Notes: a model not told the origin generated them from the letters alone. Positions 49,701-62,769 are shown, numbered from the stretch's first letter. The stretch: DNA of 64,000 nt from Aphrophora alni (GCA_963513935.1 OY740776.1:12058724-12122723), one strand, 5' to 3'. Translations and numbers: made by a program.

Positions 49701-50520
49701 TTCTTAGTTTTCTCCATTTCTGTGTATACAGTTTCTTCTTCTTCTTTGTAAGGCAATGATGATACAACGAATGCCACCTTGATTATGTTGACAAAAGAAA
49801 CAATAAAATAAGAATCTGCACGATAGCTCTAGTTAGTTGTGTAATAAGTTACTGTTATTATGGAGAAAATGTAGATATAAGAAAGTTATGACATAGGTCA
49901 AAAAATCGATGTCGAGTTTTTTGAGGTTAACGAGGATTTTGAGAAAAACTATTTTTGATGTATCACTTATTTTCTTTACTGATATGCGACATCTTCAGAT
50001 GGTGATGCGGTGATGATAAAGCTGAACAAAAAAATATAATTCAGAGAAATTCCAATTTTATCAACTCCAGACTAAATTTAATCATACTATTTTTGCTAAA
50101 AAGATAAAAAACAGTTTCCACCAACGTGCCCCTTCAAGCTGCTTAGGTAGGCAGTCTGCCATACAGATGTGTCATTTATGTAGTATCCTGAAAAAAAGCA
50201 GACGCTATTACTTTTTTTACTAAATTAATATTATGTATAAAACTTTTAACTTGGAATTTACTATTTCCACTGAGGATGCGTTTATGACACAAGCAAATAA
50301 CTTTAAGGACCTGTTCAATATTTTATAAAGACAAAGTCTATGGTTAATTAAATTTATTGATAAACAACTACTGGAATTATGTGTTTGTAGACTGTTATTT
50401 TATCTTTGTGTGATGTTATTGTAGCATTTATTTTTATTACTATAATGTATTGTGGTGTATTTGTAGTTTATTATTATTAGACGAATATCTTTCCAAATGA
50501 AATTTTAAACCGTGTAAAAT
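49701..50520. other. non-coding stretch
   Basis: No gene. A possible SINE-tail scrap TTCTTCTTCTTTGTAAGGCA is at 49734. Confidence 0.5.
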
Positions 50521-50790
50521 TAGCTTATGGAACCATATTTGAATACATTCGGCTTAAAAGTAAGCTTAGTGTTATTTATGTCAGTCTTGAAACTCCAAAG
50601 TTACAATCTCGCTAAGTTTAGGAATAGTAACATCATGGTATCTGGACTCAGAGATGTATATACATCTGCAGAATTTATTTTGGTAATTCCCTGTAACACA
50701 AGCTCTGTAGAATGTTCCTTCTCCACTTTATTGCTGGTGTATTCAAGGTCAAAACCGTTTATGTAGTTTAGGGTTAATTTCAACTGAGAA
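50521..50790 (+). pseudogene. hAT transposase C-terminal (dimerisation region) relic
   Basis: The plus-strand frame 50527-50766 contains SAEFILVIPCNTSSVECSFS then TLLLVYSRSKPFM. It resembles the hAT C-terminal motif (LVIPVSSATAERSFS..RRIKT.LRSTM) in spacing, with the Ser-Phe-Ser core kept and the ERxF and RRIK residues mutated. Only this end of the protein remains, and there are no terminal repeats nearby that I can see. The reverse-strand open frame at 50601-50783 is a shadow. Confidence 0.6.
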
Positions 50791-50873
50791 GGAAATGTAT
50801 AAAGAAGACTTTTTCTACTTGGGAGATCATGTGCGCAGTATTATGAAACAAACAAGGACCCTGAGTCATATAT

Positions 50874-51072
50874 AGTGAGTATGCATGTAGCAATACCATG
50901 CTACCTAGTTGGATCTACAGTTTCCTTCATCAACTTGGGTTGGATTCCTTACACTCTTGTTATCTTCTAACCTTGCTATTATGGTATTTAAGGGCTTGGG
51001 GTTTCTATTTTCTTCTTTTTCATTAAGGCGTTTAAACCAAGATGTTTCTTGCCTTTAAACAACAAGGAATTT
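50874..51072 (+). mobile_element. SINE-like repeat, forward copy
   Basis: From AGTGAGTATGCATGTAGCAA, CTACCTAGTTGGATCTACAG, CATCAACTTGGGTTGGATTC to CATTAAGGCGTTTAAACCAA and GCCTTTAAACAACAAGG. It is diverged, with the middle CTTGACC/GACCCTGACG blocks degraded. Confidence 0.7.
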
Positions 51073-51509
51073 TTCTTGCAAATTCTTGCCTAAAGGGCCA
51101 TATGGATATCTTACTTAGAGTTTTATGCTGATTCAGGACAATACTAGTCTACAAGTAAAATCTTCTTACGACATTCAGCTGACAACAATTAGATACCCTC
51201 TCCCCCCTACAATCCAGACTTTGAATTCCTTCCTTGCTGGCAGGCGGTTCTACCAAAAAGACAATGAGGTCAAACAAGTCATTAGCATGTGGTTTAAATT
51301 CTACAATCAAGAAATAAAACAACTGGTGCTTTGTTTTTACAAGTGTCCTAACAATTGTCTCAAAAATTGTGAAATACATCAAAACGTAGTGCAAGATATC
51401 TATATAAAATCGCAATAAATATGGTTTTGAATTATTTTCTTGTTTTTCCATAATAGCCAATTAGAACTGATTTTCTGATTATCTCTCGTATATCATTTTT
51501 ATGTTATTA

Positions 51510-51680
51510 GCTCGAATCAGGGCGGTAATCCTTTCCACCTCTCGGAGGAACAGTCCCTTCTGAGATGTTGGCCCCTTTCGGGGCGATGGTCCATTTCAAT
51601 GCATTATCCCTTACCAGGACGAGAGCTCTTTCCAAGACGATAGCACCATTCGGTATGGTATTCCCTTTCAGAACCATTTT
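51510..51680 (+). repeat. 18-bp minisatellite, forward arm
   Basis: Successive 18-mers CCCTTTCGGGGCGATGGT, CCATTTCAATGCATTATC, CCTTACCAGGACGAGAGC and CTCTTTCCAAGACGATAG share the pattern CCTTTCxxxACGATxGC. The copies are highly degenerate. Confidence 0.75.
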
Positions 51681-51804
51681 CTAATAATAATATTATACTA
51701 TAATTTCATCCTATATTACAAACAATTAAATTTATCCATATGTTATCTTTTTTATAATTACAAAATGGTTTAATTTTGTTTGACAAAACAGATGTTTTAC
51801 TAAA

Positions 51805-51862
51805 CAGTGGATCAACCCCTAATTATTACAGGCTATAGATTAGAGGGTTGATCATGCGATAA
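51805..51862. repeat. Short hairpin (GATCAACCC / GGGTTGATC)
   Basis: GGATCAACCCCTAA and, complemented, GATCAACCCTCTAA pair around a 20-bp loop. It lies between the two minisatellite arms. Confidence 0.7.
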
Positions 51863-52034
51863 AAATGTACTAATATTGTTTTATACCTAAAATTGTGATG
51901 TTAACATTTTAAAATAATTTTTGAAAATATGTTGTTGCGAAATGTTGTTAAATTCAAATGTTTCTCAGTAAATAATAGCATTCATCCTCATTAAGAACAA
52001 GTTTGGATTTAAGGTTGCGTAATACCAGGATAAA

Positions 52035-52335
52035 ATTTGCCTTGGAAGGGGTCTCCGTATTGGAAGGAGCTAATGACCTGAAAGGGGTTTTCGTTCTGGA
52101 AGGTGCTTGGAAGGAAACACCACTCTGATATGTCCTAGAAGAGACCACTGCTCCTAAACATACCAGGTGGTACCACTGCCTAGAATCCTGTAAATGACCA
52201 TCACCCCTATAAGGGCTAATTACGGCAGAAGGGACGTCCTCCGGCAAGGAAAGGGCAATGTCTTCAAAGGAACTACCATATCAAAAGGAGCTAACGCCTC
52301 GAAAGGGACCACCACACTGAAAGAGATTAAATTAT
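52035..52335 (-). repeat. 18-bp minisatellite, inverted arm
   Basis: The same motif is on the other strand: TGGAAGGGGTCTCCGTAT, TGGAAGGAGCTAATGACC, TGAAAGGGGTTTTCGTTC, and later AAAGGAGCTAACGCCTCG, AAAGGGACCACCACACTG, all in 18-bp steps with a few breaks. The ORF at 51954-52247 (minus) is open across part of it because 18 is a multiple of three; I do not think it is a gene. Confidence 0.8.
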
Positions 52336-53539
52336 CTCCACCTAGAAAACACATATTAAATTATTAATTTTAACAGACTAAATTCAGGATTTCACAAAAT
52401 AAATGCAACACAAGTCTTGAGTTATGAGTTTAATAGTAACAAATGTCTTCCAAACCCCATGACTACATGTAATTTAAAGCCAAATAGATAATATAGCATA
52501 ATTTGTATTATTCAGATTTTTATTATTTTTTTATTTTTTGTGTCATACTGATAGTTTAAAACTGATGAAAAACTAGACATTATGATTTTTAAACTGGCCA
52601 TTAATCCATGTGGTTTTGTTCATTTTTATTTTAGTTAAAAATATTTTATAAGACTAGGAAATTATTTAAAAATTTTATTTTCTATCTAATATTTAAAAAA
52701 TATATTTATAGGCATAACAATATGTATGTGTACAATATTATAGGTGAGGATAATTAATGTGAGGGTTAAGCCTACGTGGGTTTTGGAGGTTAGGAAATTA
52801 TATTATAATTGTACAATGTGTTCTTGTCCAAACTTTCAAAAAGTAAGAAACAATTTTTTTATAGACAATTTTTTCTTTTAAACAATATTCATAAACTGCT
52901 TTTCAATTTCTGTTATATTTTAATTCACTCTACACAAAACTGATTTTTTCAGTACTTTCACAAAAAAATTATTTCTGTAAGTTATAGTGTAAAACTAAAA
53001 CATAATATGATAGTTAATTGCAACCTTCATTATTTGAAGATTTAATTTCAAAGGCACTCATATGAAACATGCACTAGTAAACAGAGGTTTTTAACCAAGT
53101 TTTCAAGATGATAGAAGTTGATTTTCGTATATTTTTACTCTTGCTTTCTTAACTGTTACGATTTTTCAAAAAGTCTCTTGTTGATATATGAAATGTATAT
53201 TTTAGTTTTCTTTTAAAGAACGACTTCAAATTTGAACAGAGAGAGAGAGAGAGACATGCTGTATTATTATCCCTATTTTAAAAAATCAAAATCAGTTTAA
53301 CCAGTCTGTATTAATAGAGATATAAAAGTATATACAGACTTGTTTTAGACTCATCAAAGCTTAAAACTTTTAAAATAAAATTGTCAAAATAATAATAAAA
53401 GTTGCTGGTTATATTTTAACACAACTAATAAATAATTGCAGTTTTTTTAATAATAAAATATATGGTTTTAAAATTTTACGAGGTAACAACTGCTTATTTG
53501 TTCAAAAAGGGAAAAGTACGAAGGAAATTTTTTTTTTGC
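52336..53539. other. AT-rich non-coding DNA
   Basis: No gene or known element; a short GA run (53239-53254). Confidence 0.5.
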
Positions 53540-53790
53540 CTTGCTGTTTAAAGGCAAAAATCTATTAGCTATCACCATTTCATATTAAAAGAAAAGAAAA
53601 TTAAATAAATATTCCTAGCCCTCGAATACTCTAATAATGTCAGGATCAGAAAAAAATAGAGTTTGTCAAGAGAAACAGATAGGAAAGAAGAAAGTGATGA
53701 TTAAGCATAAGTCTATATGAAAAAAGTGTAGAACCACCTATAAGGGTCCCTCAGGATTCTCATACCCCTACTCATTATGTGAACTCTGAT
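53540..53790 (-). mobile_element. SINE-like repeat, near full-length reverse copy
   Basis: Blocks GCTGTTTAAAGGCAAAAATC, CTAGCCCTCGAATACTCTAA, TGTCAGGATCAGAAAAAAAT, TTGTCAAGAGAAACAGATAG, GTGTAGAACCACCTATAAGG and TCAGGATTCTCATACCCCTA. It covers the whole family consensus. Confidence 0.85.
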
Positions 53791-53879
53791 TATCTGTAGC
53801 TGGTTATATATTAACACCTTTAAGGTATATTTCATGGTTTTAAGTCAAATAGGCATTAAGTGTGGGGGGGGGGAGCAGT

Positions 53880-54210
53880 AGATTCGCAAAAGTATTTTGA
53901 ATCAAATTGACAAATTCAAACCTAAATTGGATTTTAGATATAGACTTGTTAAATTAAAATGATCATACAAATTGAGCCATTAAAAAGCAATGCAGTCTTG
54001 TAAGTTATTTTATTATAAACAGGTAATATATCTAATTAAGGACTTATTCAAGATCTGTCTTGCAAGTGATAATTCAATGCTAATTATTGCTCATTTCAGA
54101 TCATGGAGATATAATTTACTGGTGTGCCTTATACAAGAAAATAAACCTTTCATAATTTCACAGATTTTGTCACCAATATTAATATCCCTCACATTTCTAG
54201 GTTGTTGAAA
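53880..54210. other. non-coding stretch
   Basis: No gene seen; a G10 run precedes it (about 53862-53871). Confidence 0.45.
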
Positions 54211-54425
54211 CCCTTAATGTATCTTTCTCTTAACTCTATTATCTTACAATTAAGAAGATGTTCGCACAACTGACACATTGGAACCAAATGGATCCACAGT
54301 CAGTAGATGATTTCTAAAATTGAATTTTTCAGTGATGAGGGAGATTATCTGTTTTAAGTTGCTCCTATCAAATCCTAATTGTGGCCCAGCCAAGGAGCCC
54401 ACCAAATAAAAACCATAATAAGTAT
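54205..54425 (-). pseudogene. LINE ORF2 C-terminal relic
   Basis: The minus strand reads DRSNLKQIISLITEKFNFRN then HLLTV, matching the '(S/D)R..L...(V/I)GL(I/L)TGH..LR.HL..(L/M)G' segment upstream of the LINE zinc finger. After a frame change it continues HLLNCKIIELRERYIKGFNN, the end of the zinc finger and the tail. The GHC motif is mutated. It is a small, old fragment of the same general LINE group as those at 1.2, 17 and 63.5 kb. Confidence 0.6.
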
Positions 54426-54494
54426 AAATTTGGATGTAATGGGAAGGGATTCTAAATAATAAAATATGAATTGGCATTTGCGATTTTGTTGAGC

Positions 54495-54840
54495 AGTGCA
54501 AGATCACGTAGAAGGGGGGGAGAGACGAGGAGTGGAGGGCTTGAACCAACGAGCCGAGCGGGAGTCTGTTCCGAGAGCCGCGAGAAGCAAATTGAACGGC
54601 AGACCGCTACGGGACGAGGTCAGTCCATTTTCGGCCACGTGCTATATAATTAATCGGTATGCTTTTCGGCCACTATTAAGGCTTTATCTAGACGTTATGT
54701 CTTTTTTATAAATTATAATTATTTCTGTAATCTTCTAATTCGGTGCTAAAATAAAAGAGAACATTTAATTTAACTTGCGTTGTGTGCGTTCATTAGCGTC
54801 CTAACCCGACTCCTTGGCTCATCCTAACAAGATTCGGCTA
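54495..54840 (+). other. Possible LTR-like or retroelement 5' fragment
   Basis: A GC-rich block (54505-54625) is followed by CTATATAATTAATCGG (TATA-like, 54642), AAATAAAAG (poly(A)-like, near 54748) and TTGGCTCATCCTAACAAGAT (54813). The order promoter, poly(A) signal, then a possible primer-binding region resembles an LTR. No gag or pol frame follows and I could not find a second LTR, so it is only a suggestion. Confidence 0.25.
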
Positions 54841-55039
54841 AAGTGTACGCGGTCTCCAGCCAGCCGGAAAGAAGTGGAGACGGTCACATAATCATGGATT
54901 TGGTTAGCAGAAGGCTTAGACAATTGGTACGGCATTTGGATATAAGGCTAGAAACTTGCCGCCATCTGTGTGTGACATTGTTCATCTCTGCCCAATTCGT
55001 TGACAGTGCAGCACACCGGCTATGAAGGGAGTTGATGTT

Positions 55040-58000
55040 ACTTATTTGGCAACAGTGTTTGATATCTCTGATGACTTGGTATCTGCTGTTCGTCAAGATT
55101 CATTAACTTTTTTAAGGACAGAAAGAAAGTCTGAAGAAAATTTGAACTGTATTAAGTGATTGAAAGTTGTTTGACTATTTTGTAGGAGAACCAAAACACA
55201 AAAACTCCTGATTTGTCGAACTAAATGTATGAAGTTTGTTATATTGTGAAGTGATAAGATAAATAAAATATAATAATTAAAATTAATCATTTAAAAACTA
55301 TTAAAAGTTACTTCATTAAAAGATATTAAACAAATTAAATTTGAAACTATATCTGTATCACTAACACGTGGTTTCAAAGCACACTAATTAAAACTATGGA
55401 CAAAAACATATTGTACCAATAAAATTTTAATCCACCATACTAAATATAAATTTAAATATTAAAAACATTTACATAAATTACAAAAATGATGCGCTGGAAA
55501 TATGTGAAAGACTTAACAAATATTTACAATTTCTTTAATTGTATACATAACAACTCACAAAATCTAAAGTTTCAACAACTGAGAAATTACAATAAAAATA
55601 ATTGAGTCGAACCATACTCGTTGGACTAAGTACGGTGTTCACTATATTTAAACAACAGAACTTTAATTAGGCCTGTGCAAAGTCGTAAAGCTTTCTTTTT
55701 AAATTAAAGGCTTTACCTACAAGTTCAAAGAAAATTGTCTTTTTGCTGCATTTAAAATTATTTATGTCACAATAAAAAAATGTTATTGAATCTTTATTAA
55801 TATTATAAAGGGAAGTCTTCTAAATAAATAACAATATGTATTAGTAATTAAAACAAACTTAAATAATTAATACAGCAAATATATGTGCAAAGAAGTATAA
55901 CAACTTAATTAAATTAAATAAATTTATGGGGTACTTGTTTAAGTTTGTGAAATTATTATTTTCATTATGTTTCTTTTTTAAATAGAGATAATAAATATAC
56001 ATTTGAATGAACACATATATTAGAACAAAAACTAGTTTGGAGTTCACTGAGATTTTAACTTGGGAAGTAGATTTTCCATGTTTTACGATCTCTGAAAGAA
56101 GGAAATAGTGGTTCAATTCACATTTATATATTATATACACTAACTGTGTCGGCAGCTATGCCCACGGGGATGTCAAGTTTTATGTAAATATCCCTAATTT
56201 GTCTACAGTTCTGCCTCGCATTATTTAGCTTTTTTAAGCTCAGGACAGCATATTGTAAATACGATAAATAAAAATAGAAAAATATTCCCAGACAAACGCA
56301 TAAAACGAGTGATAAAAATGTCCGCACGACTGGACTGGGTTGATTTGCTTTTTATATACTCTTGCGAGTCACTGTTCAAACAAAACCTACATATATCTTT
56401 GAAACTTCCGAAGTGATTTCAGAAAGTGAAATTATTTTAATTAAAATGTTAAGTTGTCCATTGCAAAGCCAAAATATAAGGGAGAACATGAATTGTCTTA
56501 TAATGGCTGACAAAAAATTAGTCAAAATTAGAAACTACTCCACCGATTTAAAAAAAATATTATTTCAAATTAGATTTTAAATTATATAGATAAATATTGA
56601 AGAACAGAAGCTTTTTGAAGGTGAATTGAAATATTGCAAAAAGAAATTGTATTTATTAAACTGTTGAATAAAATCAAAGTGAAATTCTTCAATATTTTAT
56701 TTTGAACAATTATACTCTGACAAGAGGAAACTTATAATCAGAAAAAGATAATTTGGATTTATTTAATCTTATATCCAATAATTTTTTTAACACTTTGCAT
56801 TCCAATATTGGTTATCAGTCGTGATGACATGTTAACCTACTTATTCTCAATGGCTTTTATAATATCCATAGACAACAGAGTTTTTTTAAGTACACAAACA
56901 AAACAATATTTTTTTTGACATAGCGTAATCAAAGTAATATCACCAGTTTGATGTTTAAACATTAACAAAATTATTTATTAATTTTTTATGAATACAGAAA
57001 CGAGAAATAACTTTCGATGCTGCATATCCATCTTATTTGTATCGTGTTTTGTGCGAGTGTAGTCAGAATAGTTTTTTAGTTTTGTATAAATAACTTTGTG
57101 AAAAACCGTTATTTATTTTCGGAATTAAAACGTATCTTTCTGAGACCCTATATAAATTGTGAATTTGGAATTTTCATATTACAAATTTAGAAACTTTATT
57201 TTAAGTATAATTTACTTAAAATGAAAATCGTAACTACCCAAATATTTATTGAGATATAATAGTAATTAGTTCATAAAATCATTTTCTAGACTATTTTATT
57301 TATATTTTTCCTTTCATTAAATTACATATTTAAAATTTACATGACTATAATATGAAATGTATATTTGCTGTATTTAACATATAGATATAAAAATGTATTT
57401 TTATAATTCATTATTCATTAAACACTTAAATTGAATAAACATCATAATTAATAAACTTTATATTTTAGTCATTAAAAAATTTTCAATGACCCAAAATATT
57501 GCAATGTTTTACAGAACATGTGAAGAAATAAAAACAGTATTTCTTGTATCAACAAATCAGATCATTGTAATACAAATTTGATAAATTATTTTTATCAACA
57601 TAGATATTTTGTTTTATCGTGAAAAGGTAATATTATAAACAGAAAAGTAAAAGATTTGACAGATGTGACACGGTTATATTTTTAAAAATTAGTTGAAGAT
57701 AAATTAACTGAAGTGTTCACATTGATAAATATATTATTTATTATACTTGGTAGAGTAGAAACTGAGAATTTCTGCAAAAATATTTAGGTTTAAAGTTGTA
57801 GAAATGTGGAAACTAGTGGTTTGATACCTGAGGCGGTTATAAAGTTTTCCGTGTCAACCAAGCATTGTGAGGAATGAAGCGCTACAATACTCCTGCTCAT
57901 GACAGATAGAATCAAAGTGAGGAGAACTCAATTTGCTAACCACACATCACCCAATGTTATAATCATCACCCAAATGTGTTCTTCACCACCTTACCTAAAC

Positions 58001-61000
58001 TGCTGGTAGTTATCGATAAAAAAAGTAGATTTGTTGCTTAACATTTTTATTTTATGCCCATTAGACTACTAAAGATTGGAGAGTGGTAAACACGAAAGAT
58101 GAAATGCCATCAACCTGCGTAACCTGTGACAGTTCACTAAATCAAACTGTGAACCAATGGATGGTTTTGTTAAATCTAATATTTTATAAAAGTAGTTTAA
58201 ATAATTTAATTAAAATTTTTGTGAAATATAAACAATCAAATACTGTGCATATACTAAAATTAGAATTCATAGGTAAATTGAAAAAAATTAAAAAATTTCT
58301 ATATAACTAAACTAAATTCTGTAGAACAACAACCAGTGAAAAGCCTATGATTGATAGGCAATCGGGTAATGTGTGGTTAGGTTAGGTAACATTGAAATTT
58401 CCGTCGCTGTTGTTCTAACCAAAGTTCACTACCGAGTGTAGGTTTTTCTCATGATCCAGGATCAACACTACAAATGTTTGAACCTTCACTGGAATTGAAT
58501 CGTAACCTATCACTTGTAAAGTCAATAAATCACCCGAGGTTTCATATAAAATATAACCAATGTGAAATCTTCACTGTAATAATACAGTAATAACAAACTT
58601 CAGACATACATAGTAAAATATCGAACTAGACGGGTTATTAAATTAAGTGCACATATTATATAAACCTTATTTTAACTTGTTATAAAAACCATATTGTACA
58701 ATATACATATAATATAAATAGGGTAAAACTAACTTAAAAAGCGATAACATATTAAGTGTAAAATATAACTTACTTTAATAAAACTAAACAAAAAAACCGT
58801 TGACTTGAACTTGGTGTTATTCTTGTGTACACACTTTATTACTGGAGGGAACTGGAGTGTGAGTGAAACTAGATATAATCATGTCTAAGCTAAAAAGGCG
58901 CTGGGTGTGAGCGTTTCATTTGCATTCAATCATTTATATCAAATCTATATCTACTTGTTTTGATTTTTTTTTATTCCTTCTTCTTTTTTTAATACTGGAA
59001 TTTTTTACAGAATACTTTGAAAACTGTAAATATGACATTAACAAGCGTATTAATGAATGAACACATAAAATGATTATATTTATTTACATTCATAAATTTG
59101 TTTGTTTAATAAATGGAAAACAAAAATTGGAATACTTTTTTTTTTTTTAATTTGACAAACAAATGTTGAAATATTGAAGATGAAAAACTATTAATTTATC
59201 TGTACATCAAGAATTACATTAAAATAGCAACAATAAAACTGATTACATTTAAATATAAATTTTAAAGTAACATTTATTAAATTGGTAATTAAAATATATT
59301 TAAAAGGAAAAGTTTATTTTACTTAAATTGCCGAAAAGAAAATTTGTACTAATAAAAATCCTAATTATATTGAATAATGTCATAGCAGGATATTATAGTT
59401 TATAGAGCTATAATTTTCACTCACCATAAACAGTAGAAAATTTATAAAAAAGAAGAACAATAAAGATATTGAATATTATTATTTATAAAAAATTAACAAT
59501 AAACAAGATTCATTGTAAGGCCTACTCGAAAAAATTACTAGGTACTTTAAAAAACCCTGATTCTGTAAATTTAATTTTAAATTTTAATACTCTTATCTTG
59601 CCCAATAATTTTAAAAATCGTTCATAGTTTCGTTTGGGAATCATTAATTTTATCATGTTTTTAACTTATGTTATTTTAATCTACCAGTACAGTAGACTCG
59701 ACTATCTGGCATGGTGTGAATAATATTAATTTGATCAACAAATCGAATCTATAAAACAGTTATATTTTTAGATCGTTAGCACCTTATCAAAAATATGTAG
59801 TACACATAGTCTGTGCAAGAACTTAATTAATACATCTCCAAGAAAAGTAACCATCTTTCAAATACTAGTTTCATAAGTAACACATTTGTTTATATTTGTT
59901 GTTGTCAGTTTGTTTTCACCATGAACAATGTCGTTCTAAATACAAGCCGCCAAGAATCAAGTCTGTTGAGGGGGAAGTAATTGAAGAAACCAATAAGGAC
60001 AGTGCAGGTTTGCCAACTTGTTATCCAGCTGTGGCAGCGCTTGGCATTGCAATCTTCTGTAGTTAAATTCGCGTAAGGTGATCGGTAGTATCATGATACT
60101 GTATTTAATTTTGTATGACAGTTGCAAAGAGCATAATTTAACCAACAAAATTTCATCCGTACCTGGTTTCCTTTCTTGTAAACAAATCATCAGAAATTTC
60201 TCAACGAAAACAATATCTTTCCAAATAAATAAATAAATGTGAATAGAAATATTTCCCCTTACATTGCAAGAAATTAATTATTTTTGTTTTGGGTTATTAT
60301 TATTATTACAGGGGAATTAATTATTACTGTTAAAGAAAAAATATTTAAGAAATAAATACTGTATGTTAATACCGCTGACATAATTTTAATGTATCAGTTA
60401 AACTAAACATGTTTAAATTATTTAAATTATTAAAATAAAAAACTATCGTTTAAATTATAAAAAATTACGCGAACATAATGAAACTAATTATTTACTCAAC
60501 TCTATTCGCATTGAAAGATGTCGGTACCCTTGCTCGGGATTAGCCTTGTGTAGAGAGCTATTCGAATTGACAACCACGTGTTACTCTTGCTCTCCTATTG
60601 GCTATTACCAAACGGATTTGATTTGTGGCACATAGCATAATTAAAATACTAATTTTGTTACAACAAAATTCGTTTAAACATTCAACAGTGCTGAATTTGA
60701 AATATGTTTACATACAATCAATGTTATCTTTATTTTAAAATGTTGGACAATAAATAAAGTAACATTAATAATAATATAATAAATAATAATAACATTCTTT
60801 TTGCACAGGGAGTGATTCACGTTCATATTATCTGCTCTGTCTGCCTTTTAGCAACCTGAATTGGTTGACTGCCACATAAGACCAGATAGTTACAAGCCTA
60901 CTGTAGTTAAAATCTAAATAAAAATAAGCAAATATTAAAAATATCCTGCTATTACATTATCATTTTAAATCCAGTTTAATTTTAACAGTCAATATTTATC

Positions 61001-61234
61001 ATTAAATAAAACATGTTCATTTTTATACAAATGAAGGTTATCATAAAATATATTTCAGTATTATGATTTTTAAAATGACTTAAAAATGTATTTATAAATT
61101 GTGAAAATGTCATAAAGATTTAACTACATTACTTAAATTATGTAAGATGGATAAATTTGAATAAAATAGTAAATATTTACATGAATAAGCCAAAAATACA
61201 GGAAGTTCTTATAAGTACGTATAATTCAGTGTTA
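55040..61234. other. Long AT-rich stretch without recognised genes or elements
   Basis: All open frames here (for example 55093-55290, 55859-56327, 58083-58310, 59957-60190) are short, AT-rich and without known domains. The minus-strand frame at 56124-56327 ends in a segment with KLDIPVGIAADTVS that could be a badly decayed LINE RNase H, but this is weak. A single GGTTAGGTTAGG is near 58376. It could be intergenic or a long intron. Confidence 0.55.
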
Positions 61235-61236
61235 TA

Positions 61237-62767
61237 CAGTTGGTTCCATAAAATTGTGGAGGGGAAAAAAATTAAGTTTAACATTTTAGTAAATTATTTG
61301 TCTTCTTATTATTCTCTTATTTGGTTTTGAAAGAAAGTCATGATAAGCACACATGGATGTTGTGAATCAAATATTAATACAAATTATAAGCAAAATAGTG
61401 GAATATTGTCACATTTAGTCATAACAACGTTGTAAGGAACTTTTGTAACCAACATTTATTATACAATATTCTTGTTCTTTAAAAATTATAGTAATGTATT
61501 ATTTTTGTATACATGACATTAAAATCTTTCGAGTCGCATATTCACATATATTCGAGCGGAAGGTAGTCTTTGACATAGTCCATGATCGTGTATAAGCGAG
61601 CATTAGATTGATTTCGGCTCCAATTTTAATTTATACACTCATCATATAGATTACTTGTTCGGTAATCAAGTGTCCAAGGAGCAGTGTGATAATATTTAGC
61701 ATAAGCAAAACAAAAATTCCACAAACCTCAAAAACAAGAAACGAACGAAGATTATAACAAATTTAGTATGTTTATTATAATATCCTGATATAAAATTCAA
61801 TGATATAGTCATCATCCTTAGTGGTTTAGAGTTTACCCTGAAGATATTGACTATGTCATCAAAATTTACAAAAAGGTTTCATAATAAACACACTAGATTT
61901 ATTATAATCTTCGTTTGTTTTTTTGATTTTGAGGTTTGGGAATCATTGTTTTGCTTAGTATTATTCGGTAATATTTGGGAATCGTAGTAAATTTTTGTAA
62001 TGTTTTGAGCTTTATTGTAAAGTAGTTGGTTATCCACTGCAACATATTCGTATTAATTTTCGTCACTTTGTTTTGAATTTACCAGCTGTTGTTTATAAAC
62101 ATGAAATGACATCTCAAGTGACAGGGTGTTAAAGAAATAAAAGAATATGATACTAAAAATAATTTCAGTGATTTGTCTGTTATCATTCACAGTTATTCCG
62201 TTCATAATGCAAAGTAGGGCACAAGTAGATGTGTTATCTACATTTTTTATGTGCTACAATGGGAAGCACATAAAAAAGCTAAATGCTCATGTAAAAAATG
62301 TTATCTAACTTTTTACTACAAATATTTTTTCCTCATCTACAAGATCTGAGCAAATAAAAATTGTGATTTTAAACCATACACAGGAGAGTGGTATTCCCCA
62401 AAAAATCTGAGACTCAAAGAGCTGTCAACGAACTTATTTTTCGTTTTAACATAATTATGTTGTTATTATTTTTCTGATGTTCAGCAAATGTAGGCCTTAT
62501 TTTTATTTCATTATTTTAACTTGTATACCAGTTATACATGCAGTATTTCAAAATGGTTTATTTCACATAATGTAAATCATTGTATTTTTTGCAAAACACA
62601 TTATTTATTATTAGTGCTAAAAACAAATGAGTTTTCCATTAAAATATGCATTCTATTTTTCCATTAAATTATAATTCATTAAAAAAACTACAATCTTTAA
62701 AGGATGTTGGTAAAGCTTAAATGGCAGAAATAGGAAATAACAAATTTCCACAATTTTATGGAACAAC
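61237..62767. mobile_element. Tc1-sized TIR element without a transposase (1531 bp)
   Basis: The left end CAGTTGGTTCCATAAAATTG is preceded by TA (61235-61236). The right end, complemented, is GTTGTTCCATAAAATTGTGG and is bordered by TA (62768-62769). The terminal repeats match over about 20 bp with one indel. The length fits Tc1-like elements, yet no transposase frame remains; the interior includes a foldback structure at 61690-61975. Confidence 0.6.
61690..61975. repeat. Foldback repeat (~85-bp arms)
   Basis: TAGCATAAGCAAAACAAAAA, ACAAACCTCAAAAACAAG and AACGAAGATTATAACAAATT at the left pair with TTTATTATAATCTTCGTTTG, GATTTTGAGGTTTGGGAA and TTGTTTTGCTTAGTATTA at the right. The centre also has a TGATATAGTCAT/ATTGACTATGTCAT pairing. 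Arms are about 80 percent complementary by eye. A 9-bp direct repeat TTCGGTAAT (61658-61666, 61964-61972) might be a duplication but sits asymmetrically. Confidence 0.7.
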
Positions 62768-62769
62768 TA

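Noticed and set aside
54495..54840. Solo LTR or retroviral-type leader
   Set aside because: TATA- and poly(A)-like motifs are in order, but there is no paired LTR, duplication or gag/pol frame, so it is listed only as a weak possibility.
56124..56327. Possible LINE RNase H fragment (IPVGIAADTVS)
   Set aside because: Needs two in-frame deletions to fit the GNE.AD motif and nothing nearby supports it.
58321..58425. GTAGAACAACAACC / GCTGTTGTTCTAACC inverted motif around a TTAGG run
   Set aside because: Only about 12 bp pair, with no duplication and no second copy seen.
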